Below the pieces are notes generated by a model. That model saw only the letters and a list, made by a program, of their open reading frames with translations. It was not told where the DNA came from and ran no database searches. Below are positions 52,238 to 61,161 of a stretch of 64,000 nt of DNA, in pieces. Origin of the DNA: Kineococcus xinjiangensis (GTDB lineage Bacteria; Actinomycetota; Actinomycetes; Actinomycetales; Kineococcaceae); the NCBI RefSeq assembly GCF_002934625.1, contig NZ_PTJD01000004.1, positions 186,001-250,000 of the forward strand. Direction: 5' to 3'. The position numbers were made by a program, and so were the translations under genes. How positions within the stretch are numbered: the first letter of the stretch is position 1; each line of letters opens with the position of its first letter.

Positions 52238-53203
52238 TCATGCGCTGACGCTGTGCTCCGCGAGGGCCCCGGTGGTTTCTGCCACCGGGGCCCTCGTCGC
52301 GCCCCGGCCCCTCGTCGCGCCCGCGGCGCGCAGCCGCCCCCACGGAACCCGCAGCGCCGCCTGCGCCCCGAGGACCAGCACGACGCCCAGCACCTGCACC
52401 GCGCCCAGCCGCTCCCCCACCGCCACGCCGGCCGCCGCCGCCCACACCGGCTCGGTGACGAGGAGCACCGCGACCCGCTCCGGGGAGGTGCGGCGGCTGG
52501 CGAGGCGCTGGGCGAGCAGGGCGAACGCCGTGCAGGGGCCCGCGAGGAAGAGCAGCGCCCCCCAGGCGCCCACGCCCGAGGGCAGGCCGCCGTCGGCCGC
52601 GCCGGGCACGAGCAGCGCCGCGGCGAAGGACCCGGCCGAGACCACCCCGAGGCGCACCACGGTGCTGCGCAAGGGGTCGGGGTCCTCGCGGTCGCCGTCC
52701 ATCGCGGTGACCACCCCGCGCACCACGGCGGCGGCCAGCACCAGCAGGTCGCCGGTGCGCACCCCGCCGCCCGGGCCGAGCAGGAGGGCGACCCCACCGA
52801 CCGCCACCGCACCGGCCGCGGCCGCCCCCCAGCGCGGGGCGCGCCGCTCCCGCAGCGCGGCCGCGAAGGGCACCACCACGGCGAACACGGCGATGAGCAC
52901 GCCCGCCCGGGCCGGGCTCGTGCGCACCGCCCCGTGGGTCTCCAGCGTGAAGATGACGAGCAGCAGCAGCCCTGCCGGCCAGCCGCGCCGCAGCGCCCCC
53001 CGCCACGTCCCGGCGGCGGGCCGGCGCCGGGCGAGCAGCAGCGCCACCGGGAGCAGCAGCAGCACCGCGAGGGCGAAGCGCAGCCCGAGGACCAGGGCGA
53101 CCGAGGCGCCCGCCGCGGCCGCCTGCACGGCGACGAAGGAGCAGCCCCAGACGAGCGCCACGGAGAGGACGGCGGCGTCGGGGGCGAGGGTGCGCAGGTT
53201 CAC
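52238..53203 (-). CDS. EamA/DMT-family transporter
   Basis: A 321-residue membrane protein with ten hydrophobic segments in two EamA repeats (SVALVWGCSFVAVQAAAAGA and FLAGPCTAFALLAQRLASRRT with TEPVWAAAAGVAVGERLGAVQ). DMT transporters export metabolites or amino acids. The start is GTG 53203, divergent from a LysR regulator with 93 bases between, a typical regulator-exporter pair. The last 25 residues or so, after VPWGRLRAAG, are encoded by DNA that forms the perfect terminator hairpin of the convergent pullulanase gene. Confidence 0.88.
   Translation of the reverse strand: MNLRTLAPDAAVLSVALVWGCSFVAVQAAAAGASVALVLGLRFALAVLLLLPVALLLARRRPAAGTWRGALRRGWPAGLLLLVIFTLETHGAVRTSPARAGVLIAVFAVVVPFAAALRERRAPRWGAAAAGAVAVGGVALLLGPGGGVRTGDLLVLAAAVVRGVVTAMDGDREDPDPLRSTVVRLGVVSAGSFAAALLVPGAADGGLPSGVGAWGALLFLAGPCTAFALLAQRLASRRTSPERVAVLLVTEPVWAAAAGVAVGERLGAVQVLGVVLVLGAQAALRVPWGRLRAAGATRGRGATRAPVAETTGALAEHSVSA
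52261..52296 (+). terminator. Terminator of pulA, inside the EamA reading frame
   Basis: Perfect 15-bp stem (CGAGGGCCCCGGTGG / its complement) with a 6-base TTTCTG loop, 32 bases after the pulA stop. Confidence 0.85.
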
Positions 53204-53260
53204 CCGCCGATGACCTCACGGCTGGGATCGTGCAGTCCAGCGACATCTTCTGGAAGAACG

Positions 53261-53277
53261 GTTCAGGAGCACTGAAC
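53261..53277. promoter_or_regulatory. LysR-type palindrome
   Basis: GTTCAG-GAGCA-CTGAAC between the divergent EamA and LysR genes, with a second short palindrome CTTCTGGAAG at 53247. Probable LysR binding sites. Confidence 0.6.
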
Positions 53278-53284
53278 GATCGGC

Positions 53285-53290
53285 TACGGT
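53285..53290 (+). promoter_or_regulatory. Candidate leaderless -10 for the LysR gene
   Basis: TACGGT ends 6 bases before GTG 53297, next to the palindrome at 53261. Confidence 0.55.
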
Positions 53291-53296
53291 TGCCGG

Positions 53297-54229
53297 GTGA
53301 TCGACGTCCGCCGGCTCCGGGTGCTGCGCGAGCTCGCCGTGCACGGCACCGTCACCGCCACCGCCCGCGCCCTCTCCTACACCCCCTCCGCCGTCTCCCA
53401 GCAGCTCGCCGCACTGGAGCAGGAGACCGGCCACCGCCTCCTCGAGCGCGCCGGGCGCGGGGTGCGGCTCACCGACGCCGGCCGCGTCCTCGTCACCCAC
53501 GCCGACGCCGTCCTCGCCGAGGTCGAGCGCGCCGAGTCCTCCCTCGCCGCCTACTCCAGCGGCGACGTCGGCACCCTGAGGATGGCCGCCTTCCCCACCG
53601 CCGCCCGGGCGCTGGCCGCCCCCGCCCTCGGCCACCTCACCCGCGAGCACCCCGGCCTCGACGTCGAACTGCTGGAGATGGAGCAGCACGAGAGCCTCCA
53701 CCTGCTCGCCGCAGGCGACCTGGACGCCGTCCTCGGCCACCACGCCGCCGGTGAGCCCCGCCTCGGCCCGCGCCCCGTCGCCACCGTGCCCCTGCTCGAG
53801 GACCCCGTCCACGTCGCCCTCCCCCGCCGGCACCCCCGGGCGGCGGACCCGGCCGTCGACATGGCGGACCTGCGGGAGGAGACCTGGCTCGCCGCCCACC
53901 CCGACGCGCCCTGCAGCCAGATCCTCGACGCCACCTGCCGCCGGGCCGGCTTCACCCCCCGCCGCCGGCACCGCGCCATGGACTACGACGTCGTCCTCGC
54001 GATGGTCGCCGCCGGACTCGGCCTCGGCCTCGTCTCCCGCCTGGCGCTCGGCCCCGTCCCGGCCGAGGTCGTGCTGCGCCCCCTCGCCGGCGGCGCCGCC
54101 CGCCACGTGTGGCTCGCCACCCGCCCCGGCGGGGAGGAGCGCCCCGCCGTCCGCCACGTCCTCACGGCCCTGCGCGCCGTCGTGCGCGACCTCCCCCTCG
54201 GCCCCGCGCACCCCGGAGGCACCCCGTGA
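53297..54229 (+). CDS. LysR-family transcriptional regulator
   Basis: A 310-residue regulator. The N-terminal winged helix is typical: RLRVLRELAVHGTVTATARA, then LSYTPSAVSQQLAALEQETG and LLERAGRGVRLTDAGRVLV. The effector domain follows from about residue 90 (GTLRMAAFPTAARAL) with the late AMDYDVVLAMVAAGLGLGLV. It is divergent from the EamA transporter and probably controls it. The GTG start lies 6 bases after TACGGT. The ligand is unknown. Confidence 0.9.
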   Translation: MIDVRRLRVLRELAVHGTVTATARALSYTPSAVSQQLAALEQETGHRLLERAGRGVRLTDAGRVLVTHADAVLAEVERAESSLAAYSSGDVGTLRMAAFPTAARALAAPALGHLTREHPGLDVELLEMEQHESLHLLAAGDLDAVLGHHAAGEPRLGPRPVATVPLLEDPVHVALPRRHPRAADPAVDMADLREETWLAAHPDAPCSQILDATCRRAGFTPRRRHRAMDYDVVLAMVAAGLGLGLVSRLALGPVPAEVVLRPLAGGAARHVWLATRPGGEERPAVRHVLTALRAVVRDLPLGPAHPGGTP

Positions 54230-54276
54230 ACCACGGATCACCCCCGCCCGCATCCATGGCGCCGCGGGTTCCGGGC

Positions 54277-54282
54277 TACGGT
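54277..54282 (+). promoter_or_regulatory. Candidate leaderless -10 for the helR leader peptide
   Basis: TACGGT ends 7 bases before ATG 54290. Confidence 0.5.
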
Positions 54283-54289
54283 GGCGGAC

Positions 54290-54352
54290 ATGCCCGCTCC
54301 GCGCCGCCCCCGCAGCGGGGCCCCCGCAGCCGAGGACGCGGCGACGGCGTGA
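54290..54352 (+). CDS. Predicted 20-residue leader peptide coupled to helR
   Basis: A short open frame from ATG 54290 to a TGA that overlaps the helR GTG in GTGA. The ATG lies exactly 7 bases after TACGGT, the leaderless spacing found throughout the window. The peptide is Ala/Pro/Arg-rich (starting MPAPRRPRSG) with GC-rich third positions. Its termination would feed ribosomes into helR. It may be a regulatory leader or simply chance: helR could instead begin in its own frame at ATG 54256. No stalling motif is recognised. Confidence 0.35.
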   Translation: MPAPRRPRSGAPAAEDAATA

Positions 54353-56640
54353 GCGACCAGCACCTCCCGGCCGCGCCCGTCGACCCCGACCAGCAGCCGC
54401 AGCACCCGGACCTGCCCGCCGAGCGGGACTACGTCGCCGGCCTCTACGCGCGCCTGGACGCCCTGCGCGCCCAGACCGCCGAGCAGCTCGCCGAGGTCCG
54501 CCGCACCCGCCCCACCGGCACCCACCAGAGCCGCTTCGAGCGCGACGCCTTCGCCACCCTCTACGAGGACCGCCTCTCCCAGCTGTGGTCGGTGGAGAAC
54601 CGGCTGTGCTTCGGCCGCCTCGACCTGCAGCCGGGCGCCGAGGAACCCCGCCGCTACGTCGGCCGCCTCGGGCTCTCCGACGAGCGCGGCGGCCAGCTCC
54701 TCGTCGACTGGCGCGCCCCCGCCGCGCAGGACTTCTACCAGGCCACCGCCGCCGCACCCCGCGACGTCGTGCGCCGCAGGCACCTCCTCACCGCCGGGCG
54801 CCGGGTCACGGACCTCGAGGACGAGGTCCTCGTCGCCGGCGAGGGCGGCACCACCACCGGCGACGCCGCGCTGCTCGCCGCCGTCAGCGCCCCCCGCACC
54901 GGGCGCATGGGCGACATCGTCGCCACCATCCAGGCCGAGCAGGACCGCATCATCCGCGCCTCCGACCGCGGCGTGCTCGTCGTGCAGGGCGGACCCGGCA
55001 CCGGCAAGACCGCCGTCGCGCTGCACCGCACCGCCTATCTGCTCTACACCCACCGCGAGCGCCTCGCCCGCAGCGGCGTGCTCCTCGTCGGCCCGAGCCC
55101 CGTCTTCCTCCGCTACGTCGAGCAGGTCCTGCCCGCCCTCGGCGAGACCGGCGTCGTGACGCTGACACCGGCCGAGCTGTACCCGGCCGCCACCGCCACC
55201 GCCGAGGAGGACCCGGAGGCGGCGCGCGTGAAGGGCGACCTGCGCATGGTGGACGTGCTCGCCGCCGCCGTCGCCGCCCGCCAGCGCATCCCCGCCCGGC
55301 CGGTGCGCATCGACGTCGACGGCACCCCCGTCGCGCTGCGCCCCGACGCGGTCGCCTCCGCCCGCAACCGCGCCCGCCGCACCCGCAAGCCCCACAACGA
55401 GGCCCGGGTGACGTTCGTGCGGGAGGTGCTGTCCTCGCTGGCGCAGCAGCTCGCCCGCGGCCGCAACCTCGACCTCGCCGAGGAGCGCGCCGACCTCGTC
55501 ACCGAGCTGCGGGAGAACGTCGACGTCCGCCGCGAGGTGAACCTCTGCTGGATGCCGCTGACGCCCGAGAAGGTCCTCGCCCAGCTGCTGGTCTCCCCGG
55601 AGCGGCTGGCGGCCGCCGCCCCGCGCCTGTCCCCCGCCGAGCGGCGCGCGCTGCTGCGGCCGAGGGAACGGGCCACCGACTGGACCGAGGCCGACGTCCC
55701 CCTCCTCGACGAGCTGGCCGAGCTGCTCGGCGACCTCGACGACTCCACCCGCCGCGCCGAGGGCCGCGCCGCCGCCGAGCGGGAGGCCGAGCTGGCCTAC
55801 GCCCGCACCGTGCTGGAGACCACGAACGCCGGGCACGAGATGGTCAGCGCGGAACTGCTCGCCGACCGCTTCAGCGTCGACGGTCCCGTGGGCACCGTCG
55901 CCGAGCGCGCGGTCGCCGACCGCACGTGGGCCTACGGGCACGTCGTGGTCGACGAGGCGCAGGAGCTGTCCGCGATGGCGTGGCGGCTGCTGGAGCGGCG
56001 CTGCCCCAGCCGCTCCATGACCCTCGTCGGCGACGTGGCGCAGACCTCCTCCGAGGCCGGCGCGCACAGCTGGGCGCAGGCCCTGCAGCCCCTCGTCGAC
56101 GACAGGTGGCGGCTGGAGGAGCTGACCGTCAACTACCGCACCCCGGCGCGCATCGCGCGGGTCGCGGCGGACGTGCTGGCCGCCGCGGGGATCGACGCCA
56201 GGCCCCCGACCCCCGTGCGGGAGGGCGAGCACGAACCCGTCGCGGTCCTCCTCGACGCGACCGACCCCGCGGCGACGGTGCTCGCTGAGGTCCGCGAGCA
56301 GCTCCCCCACCTCGGCGGTGGACGCCTCGCGGTCCTCACCGCCCGGGAGGACGGGCCGCTCGGCGCCGGTGCGCTGCGACGGTCCCTGCGCGCCGCCCTG
56401 CCCGCCCGCACCGTCGCCGCGGGCCACGACGACCTCGACGCGCCCGTCAGCGTCCTCGACGTGCGCCGCGCCAAGGGCCTGGAGTTCGACGCCGTGCTCC
56501 TCGTCGAGCCCGCCGAGGTCCTGCACCGCGGGAGCCGGGGAGCCAACGACCTCTACGTCGCCCTGACCCGCGCCACCCAGCGTCTCGTGATCCTCCACGC
56601 ACAGCCACTGCCTCCGGGGATGGACGTGGCCGGGCGCTGA
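54349..56640 (+). CDS. helR: HelR/HelD-type RNA polymerase-recycling helicase
   Basis: A 763-residue UvrD-like superfamily 1 ATPase. An N-terminal helical arm (about 20-70) precedes a first lobe with Walker A GGPGTGKT at 214-221 and a split insertion. The second half has the DEAQ box (VVVDEAQELSAMAW), GDVAQTSSEAG, NYRTPARIARVAADVL and a final RAKGLEFDAVLLVEP plus LYVALTRATQRLVIL. This is the HelR family of actinobacteria, which frees stalled RNA polymerase and can give rifampicin tolerance. Homologues start with a similar Asp/Glu-rich stretch before RDYVAGLYARLD, supporting GTG 54349. No rifampicin-associated element is seen upstream. An alternative in-frame start is ATG 54256. Confidence 0.88.
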   Translation: MSDQHLPAAPVDPDQQPQHPDLPAERDYVAGLYARLDALRAQTAEQLAEVRRTRPTGTHQSRFERDAFATLYEDRLSQLWSVENRLCFGRLDLQPGAEEPRRYVGRLGLSDERGGQLLVDWRAPAAQDFYQATAAAPRDVVRRRHLLTAGRRVTDLEDEVLVAGEGGTTTGDAALLAAVSAPRTGRMGDIVATIQAEQDRIIRASDRGVLVVQGGPGTGKTAVALHRTAYLLYTHRERLARSGVLLVGPSPVFLRYVEQVLPALGETGVVTLTPAELYPAATATAEEDPEAARVKGDLRMVDVLAAAVAARQRIPARPVRIDVDGTPVALRPDAVASARNRARRTRKPHNEARVTFVREVLSSLAQQLARGRNLDLAEERADLVTELRENVDVRREVNLCWMPLTPEKVLAQLLVSPERLAAAAPRLSPAERRALLRPRERATDWTEADVPLLDELAELLGDLDDSTRRAEGRAAAEREAELAYARTVLETTNAGHEMVSAELLADRFSVDGPVGTVAERAVADRTWAYGHVVVDEAQELSAMAWRLLERRCPSRSMTLVGDVAQTSSEAGAHSWAQALQPLVDDRWRLEELTVNYRTPARIARVAADVLAAAGIDARPPTPVREGEHEPVAVLLDATDPAATVLAEVREQLPHLGGGRLAVLTAREDGPLGAGALRRSLRAALPARTVAAGHDDLDAPVSVLDVRRAKGLEFDAVLLVEPAEVLHRGSRGANDLYVALTRATQRLVILHAQPLPPGMDVAGR

Positions 56641-56762
56641 GCCGAGCGGGGGAACTCCCCGGGGAGAACCTCCGGATTCGCCCGTCCGGGTGAACGGGCA
56701 CCCCTACCGTGCCGTGGACACCGCTGTCGCGAGCGGTGCATCGACGGGTGGGGGGACGACAC

Positions 56763-57341
56763 GTGGAACGCACGACTCGTCGGGTGCTGGCCGTGGCGCT
56801 GGGCCTGGTCCTGCTGGCGAGCGGGACCGGCTGCTCGGGCGAGGAGGCGCAGGACGCGCCGACGCCGCCGGGCGCAGCCGGCGGGGGCACGACGGCCACC
56901 CCCGCCCAGTCACTCGCGCAGGACCTGGCCGTCGCCGGCGGCAGCACGGTCCCCGTCGACGCACCCGCCATCGCCTCCGCGCCCGCCGACACCTCCGGGG
57001 CGGTGCTGGAGGTGCTCGCCGTGCAGCGCCTGAGGGGGACGACCCTGCTGACGATGGCCGTGCGCAACGAGTCCGCGGACGAGCTGAGGATCATCAACAG
57101 GCTCGGCAGCCCCCACCTCGACACGCGCAGCGTCGCCCTCGTCGACCCGGTGGGCCTGAAGCGCTACCTGCCCTACGTGGACGGGGAGGACCGCTGCCTG
57201 TGCTCCTCGACCAAGTCGCAGGAGATCCCGCGCGGTGAGCGCACCATCCTCACCGCCCTCTACCCCGCGCTGCCGGAGGGCGTCCTCACCGTGGCCGTGC
57301 AGACCCCGATGGGCGGCATCGCCGAGGTGCCGGTCTCGTGA
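56763..57341 (+). CDS. Putative lipoprotein (partner of OmpA-domain protein)
   Basis: A 192-residue exported protein. The signal peptide ends in LLASGTGCSG, a lipobox with Cys about residue 21. A Gly/Thr/Pro-rich spacer follows, then a beta-rich domain of about 120 residues (GAVLEVLAVQRLRGTTLLTMAVRN, YLPYVDGEDRCLCS). No catalytic motif is seen. It has two conserved cysteines in RCLCS. The GTG start follows GGGGGGA. Its stop overlaps the OmpA-domain gene in GTGA, as in similar two-gene sets of actinobacteria, suggesting that the two proteins act together at the cell envelope. Confidence 0.78.
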   Translation: MERTTRRVLAVALGLVLLASGTGCSGEEAQDAPTPPGAAGGGTTATPAQSLAQDLAVAGGSTVPVDAPAIASAPADTSGAVLEVLAVQRLRGTTLLTMAVRNESADELRIINRLGSPHLDTRSVALVDPVGLKRYLPYVDGEDRCLCSSTKSQEIPRGERTILTALYPALPEGVLTVAVQTPMGGIAEVPVS

Positions 57342-57931
57342 GCACCCGCAGCGGGAGGGTCGTGCTGGTCTGCGCCCTCCTCGCGGCCGCGGTGCCGGCC
57401 GGGTCCGCCCTCGCCACCACCGCGCCCGGGCCCGGACCCCGGGACTGGGGCGGCAGGGCGGCGGGCGTGGCGGAGCTGCAGCCTCGCGTGGAGGACCTGC
57501 GCCCGCGCACGGACGACCTGCGCCCGAGGGTGGAGGACCTCGTCGTCGAGCGGCCGGAGGCCACGAGCATCGTGCTCGGCACCGACGTCCTCTTCGCCCC
57601 CGGCTCCGCCGACCTGCCCCCCGCGGCCGCCGGCCGCCTCGCCGGGGTGGTGGAGCGGATCCGCCTCACCGCCCCCTCCCCCAGCCTCGCGGTGCGGGTC
57701 GAGGTCCACACCGACGGCGCCGGGCAGCCGCAGGACGGCCAGGTGCTCTCGGAGCGGCGGGCCGCAGCCGTGGAGGGTGCGCTGCGCGCCGCGCTCGGAC
57801 CCGCCGTGCCGCCGATGAGCTGGGCGGGGTTCGGCGCGAGCCGCCCCCTCGTCCCGCCGCCCGCCCCCGGGCAGGACGACACCGCCGCCCGCGCCGCCAA
57901 CCGCCGCGTCGAGGTGACGATCCTGCGGTAG
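57338..57931 (+). CDS. Exported OmpA-family protein
   Basis: A 197-residue protein with a signal peptide (VVLVCALLAAAVPAGSALA), a short repeat region (LQPRVEDLRPRTDDLRPRVEDL) and a C-terminal OmpA-like peptidoglycan-binding domain (about 80-197: GTDVLFAPGSADLPPAA, VEVHTDGAGQPQDGQVLSERRA, NRRVEVTIL). It probably anchors the lipoprotein partner to the wall. The start is coupled to the lipoprotein stop. It is convergent with a TauE-type permease 5 bases away. Confidence 0.85.
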   Translation: MSTRSGRVVLVCALLAAAVPAGSALATTAPGPGPRDWGGRAAGVAELQPRVEDLRPRTDDLRPRVEDLVVERPEATSIVLGTDVLFAPGSADLPPAAAGRLAGVVERIRLTAPSPSLAVRVEVHTDGAGQPQDGQVLSERRAAAVEGALRAALGPAVPPMSWAGFGASRPLVPPPAPGQDDTAARAANRRVEVTILR

Positions 57932-57936
57932 CGCCC

Positions 57937-58683
57937 TCAGGCGGACGTCCAGAGGTGCAGCGCCAGCCCCAGGCCCGCCACGCCGATCACCGTGCGCAGC
58001 AGGACCACCGGCGCGCGGCGCACCACCGCCGGGCCCAGGTAGCCGCCGACGACGCAGCCCGCGCCGAGCGCGAGGGCCGCCGGCCACACCACGGGGCCGA
58101 GGAGGCAGAAACCGAGGGCCGCCACCCCGTTGGCGGCGCCGAGGAGGACGTTCTTCACGGCGTTGGTGCGCGCCAGGGGCTGCGCGGACTGCATGGACAG
58201 CAGCGCCAGCAGCAGCACCCCCGCCGCGGCCCCGAAGTAGCCGGCGTAGGCGGTCACCGCGAACGTGCCCAGCACCGCGGCGGGGTGGCTCGCGCCGCGG
58301 TGCCCGGGCTGCAGGAACCCCAGCCGCGGCTGGAGCAGGATCACCAGGGACGCCGTGGCGATGAGGAACGGCACGATCCGCTCGAAGACCCCCGGCGGGG
58401 TCAGCAGCAGCACCGCGGCCCCGCAGGCACCACCCGCCGCGGCGAGGGCCACCGCGCCCCGCAGCTCCCGCGCCCGCCCGGCCAGCTCCGGGCGCGAGCC
58501 CGCGACGGAACCGACGGTGGTCCCGATGAGCGCCACGGTGTTCGTGACGTTGGCCGTGAGCGGGGGCAGGCCCGCGGCCAGCAGGGCCGGGTAGGAGACG
58601 AGGGACGCCAGCCCGGCCGTGGAACCGGCCAGCCCCGCGCCGGCTCCCGCCAGGACGAGGAGCGCGAGGGTGGCGGTGTCCAC
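57937..58683 (-). CDS. TauE/SafE (TSUP) family permease
   Basis: A 248-residue protein with about eight hydrophobic segments and the TSUP pattern: GAGAGLAGSTAGLASLVSYPALLAAGL, then TANVTNTVALIG near residue 45, and the repeat ARTNAVKNVLLGAANGVAAL in the second half, with GGYLGPAVVRR. TSUP proteins export sulfite, sulfoacetate or other anions. No sulfur gene is adjacent, so the substrate is open. The start is GTG 58683. It is divergent from the helicase-associated WYL gene. Confidence 0.88.
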   Translation of the reverse strand: MDTATLALLVLAGAGAGLAGSTAGLASLVSYPALLAAGLPPLTANVTNTVALIGTTVGSVAGSRPELAGRARELRGAVALAAAGGACGAAVLLLTPPGVFERIVPFLIATASLVILLQPRLGFLQPGHRGASHPAAVLGTFAVTAYAGYFGAAAGVLLLALLSMQSAQPLARTNAVKNVLLGAANGVAALGFCLLGPVVWPAALALGAGCVVGGYLGPAVVRRAPVVLLRTVIGVAGLGLALHLWTSA

Positions 58684-58760
58684 GGGCCACCACCCTGCCA
58701 GGCCGGTCAGCGCCGGCCCGGTCCGTGCCCGCCCGTGGAGCCGGCCGGCCCCGCGCGGCC

Positions 58761-58766
58761 TAGGCT
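58761..58766 (+). promoter_or_regulatory. Candidate leaderless -10 for the WYL gene
   Basis: TAGGCT ends 7 bases before ATG 58774. Confidence 0.5.
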
Positions 58767-58773
58767 GGCAGCG

Positions 58774-61161
58774 ATGCCCAGCCGAGCCGGGAGCTCCCCG
58801 CGCACCCTCGCCGAGGAGCTGCGCTCCCGCGACGACACCGCCCTGGCCGCGCTGCTGCGCGCCCGCCCCGACCTCGCCGTGCCGCTGCCGGCGTCCACCA
58901 CCGCCCTCGCCACCCGCGCCACCACCCGCGCCAGCGTCCAGCGCGCCCTGGACGCCCTGGACGCCCCCGCGCTGCAGGTGGCGGAGGTGCTGGCCGCGCT
59001 GCCCTCACCGGTCACCGCCGCGGCGGTCTCCCGCGCCTGGGGCGCGAAGGCGTCGCCGCAGCTGGCGGTGCTGCGGGAGCAGGCGCTGCTGTGGGGCGGC
59101 GACCGGCGCCTGCAGGTGGTCACGGCGGTGCGCGACGTGCTCGGCCCCCACCCCGCGGGCCTCGGGCCGCCGCTGGCGGAGGCGTTGGGGCGGCGCTCCC
59201 CGCAGCGGCTGGCGGAGCTGCTGGAGGACCTCGGCCTGCCCGGCGCGGGCGACCCGGACCGGGCGCTGGCCGCGCTGGCGGCCCACCTGGGCGACCCGGA
59301 GGCGGTGGCCGCGCTGCTGGCGGCGGCTCCCGAGGGGGCGCGCACCGTCCTGGAGAGGCTCACCTGGGGTCCGCCGGTGGGTGCGGTCGCCCAGGCGGAG
59401 CGCTCGGTGCGGGCGGCCACGTCCACGGGCCCGGTCGACTGGCTGCTCGCCCACGGCCTGCTGGCGGTCGCCGGCGCGGGCACCGTGGTGCTGCCCCGCG
59501 AGGTGGGGCTGGTGCTGCGCGGCGGCCGGGTCCACCGGGAGCCGGCCACCGCCCCGCCGCCCCTGCCGCTGCGCGAGCAGCCCCCGGCCCGGGTCGCGGC
59601 GACCGCGGCCGGCGCTGCGGTGGAGGCGGTGCGGCTGGTGGAGGCGCTCGGGCAGCTGTGGAGCGAGGCCCCCGCGCCGGTGCTGCGCGCGGGTGGGCTG
59701 GGGGTGCGGGAGCTGAAGCGGGTGGCGCTGGCCCTGGAGGTCGACGAGCTGACGACCGCGCTCGTGGTGGAGCTGGCGCGGACGGCCGGGCTGGTGGCGG
59801 ACGACCAGGAGGTGGAACCCCGCTGGGTGCCCACCCCCCGCTTCGACGGGTGGGTGGAGGAACCCGTCGAGGAGCGCTGGGTGCGGCTGGCCTCGGCCTG
59901 GCTGCCCTCGACGCGGGTGGCGGCGCTGGTGGGCACCCGCGACGCCAAGGGTGCGGCGCGCAACGCGCTGGGCCCCGACGTCGACCGCGCGGCGGCGGTG
60001 CAGGTGCGGCAGCGCGTGCTGGCGGAGCTGGCGCAGCTGCCGGCGGACGCGGCGACGGAGCAGGCGGTGCTCGTGGAGCGGATGCGCTTCGCGGCGCCGC
60101 GGCGGGCGAGCCGGCTGCGGGAGGAACTCGTCGGCTGGACCCTGCGGGAGGCCGCCTGGCTGGGGGTGACCGGCGCGGGAGCGCTGTCGCCGGGTGGTCG
60201 CGCCCTGGTCGCCGGGGACGAGGAGGCCGCGGCCGCGGCGCTGGCGACCGCCCTGCCCGCCCCGGTGCGGCAGGTGCTGCTGCAGGCGGACCTGACGGCG
60301 GTGGCGCCGGGTCCCCTCGAACCCGAGCCGGCCCGCCGCCTGGCGCAGCTGGCGACGGTGGAGAGCCGCGGCGGCGCGACGGTCTACCGCTTCGACGCGT
60401 CCTCGGTGCGCCGCGCCCTGGATGCCGGCTCCACCGCCGACGAGGCGCTGCGCTTCCTCGCGGAGGTGTCCGCGACCGGCGTTCCGCAGCCGCTGGAGTA
60501 CCTGGTGCGGGACGTGGCGCGCCGCTACGGGCGGGTCCGGGTGGGGTCGGCGGGTGCCTACCTGCGGGCGGAGGACGAGTCGGTGCTGACGGAGCTGCTC
60601 AGCGAGCGCCGCTGCGCGTCGCTGGGCCTGCGCCGGCTGGCGCCGACGGTGCTGGCGGCCGCGGCGGAGCCGGACCGGGTGCTGGCGGTGCTGCGGGAGG
60701 TGGGCATCGCCCCGGCCGCGGAGGGCCCGGACGGGGAGCTCGTGCTGCGGCGCGCGACCGCCCACCGCAGCGGCACGCGGCAACTCCCGCGGCCCCTGCC
60801 GTCGGAGGTTCCGGCACCGACGGCGGCGCTGCTGGACGCGGCGGTGCGCGCGCTGCGCGCGGGCGACGAGGACGCGGTCGCGGAGGAGCGGCGGCGCGCG
60901 AGCACGGCGCAGGCGCCGCCGCTGCCGGCGATGGACCCGGCGGTCTCGCTGGCCGTGCTGCGGGACGCGGCGGCGCGGCGGCGGGCGGTCTGGCTGGGCT
61001 ACGCGGACGCGACGGGGCAGACGGCGCGGCGGCTGGTGGAGCCGCTGTCGGTGGAGGGCGGGCGGGTCACCGCGCTGGACCGGACGGATCCTGCGGGGGC
61101 GCAGGAGGTGCGCACGTACTCGGTGCACAGGGTCACGGGCGTGGCGGTGCACGACGGCTGA
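58774..61161 (+). CDS. Helicase-associated protein with C-terminal WYL-like domain
   Basis: A 795-residue protein that in actinobacteria is usually encoded beside XPB. No Walker motif is seen. The N-terminus carries helical repeats (LAEELRSRDDTALAALLRARPDLA, then several winged-helix-like modules), the middle matches the helicase-associated C3 region (LLQADLTAVAPGPLEPEPARRLAQLATVESRGGATVYRFD), and the last 80 residues resemble a WYL ligand-binding domain (AVWLGYADATGQTARRLVEPL). It may load or regulate the helicase encoded two genes downstream. ATG 58774 is supported by TAGGCT at the leaderless distance. Confidence 0.85.
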   Translation: MPSRAGSSPRTLAEELRSRDDTALAALLRARPDLAVPLPASTTALATRATTRASVQRALDALDAPALQVAEVLAALPSPVTAAAVSRAWGAKASPQLAVLREQALLWGGDRRLQVVTAVRDVLGPHPAGLGPPLAEALGRRSPQRLAELLEDLGLPGAGDPDRALAALAAHLGDPEAVAALLAAAPEGARTVLERLTWGPPVGAVAQAERSVRAATSTGPVDWLLAHGLLAVAGAGTVVLPREVGLVLRGGRVHREPATAPPPLPLREQPPARVAATAAGAAVEAVRLVEALGQLWSEAPAPVLRAGGLGVRELKRVALALEVDELTTALVVELARTAGLVADDQEVEPRWVPTPRFDGWVEEPVEERWVRLASAWLPSTRVAALVGTRDAKGAARNALGPDVDRAAAVQVRQRVLAELAQLPADAATEQAVLVERMRFAAPRRASRLREELVGWTLREAAWLGVTGAGALSPGGRALVAGDEEAAAAALATALPAPVRQVLLQADLTAVAPGPLEPEPARRLAQLATVESRGGATVYRFDASSVRRALDAGSTADEALRFLAEVSATGVPQPLEYLVRDVARRYGRVRVGSAGAYLRAEDESVLTELLSERRCASLGLRRLAPTVLAAAAEPDRVLAVLREVGIAPAAEGPDGELVLRRATAHRSGTRQLPRPLPSEVPAPTAALLDAAVRALRAGDEDAVAEERRRASTAQAPPLPAMDPAVSLAVLRDAAARRRAVWLGYADATGQTARRLVEPLSVEGGRVTALDRTDPAGAQEVRTYSVHRVTGVAVHDG

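Noticed and set aside
54230-54290. Rifampicin-associated element upstream of helR
   Set aside because: The expected 19-bp inverted repeat with its GGGGCTTG-type arms is not present.
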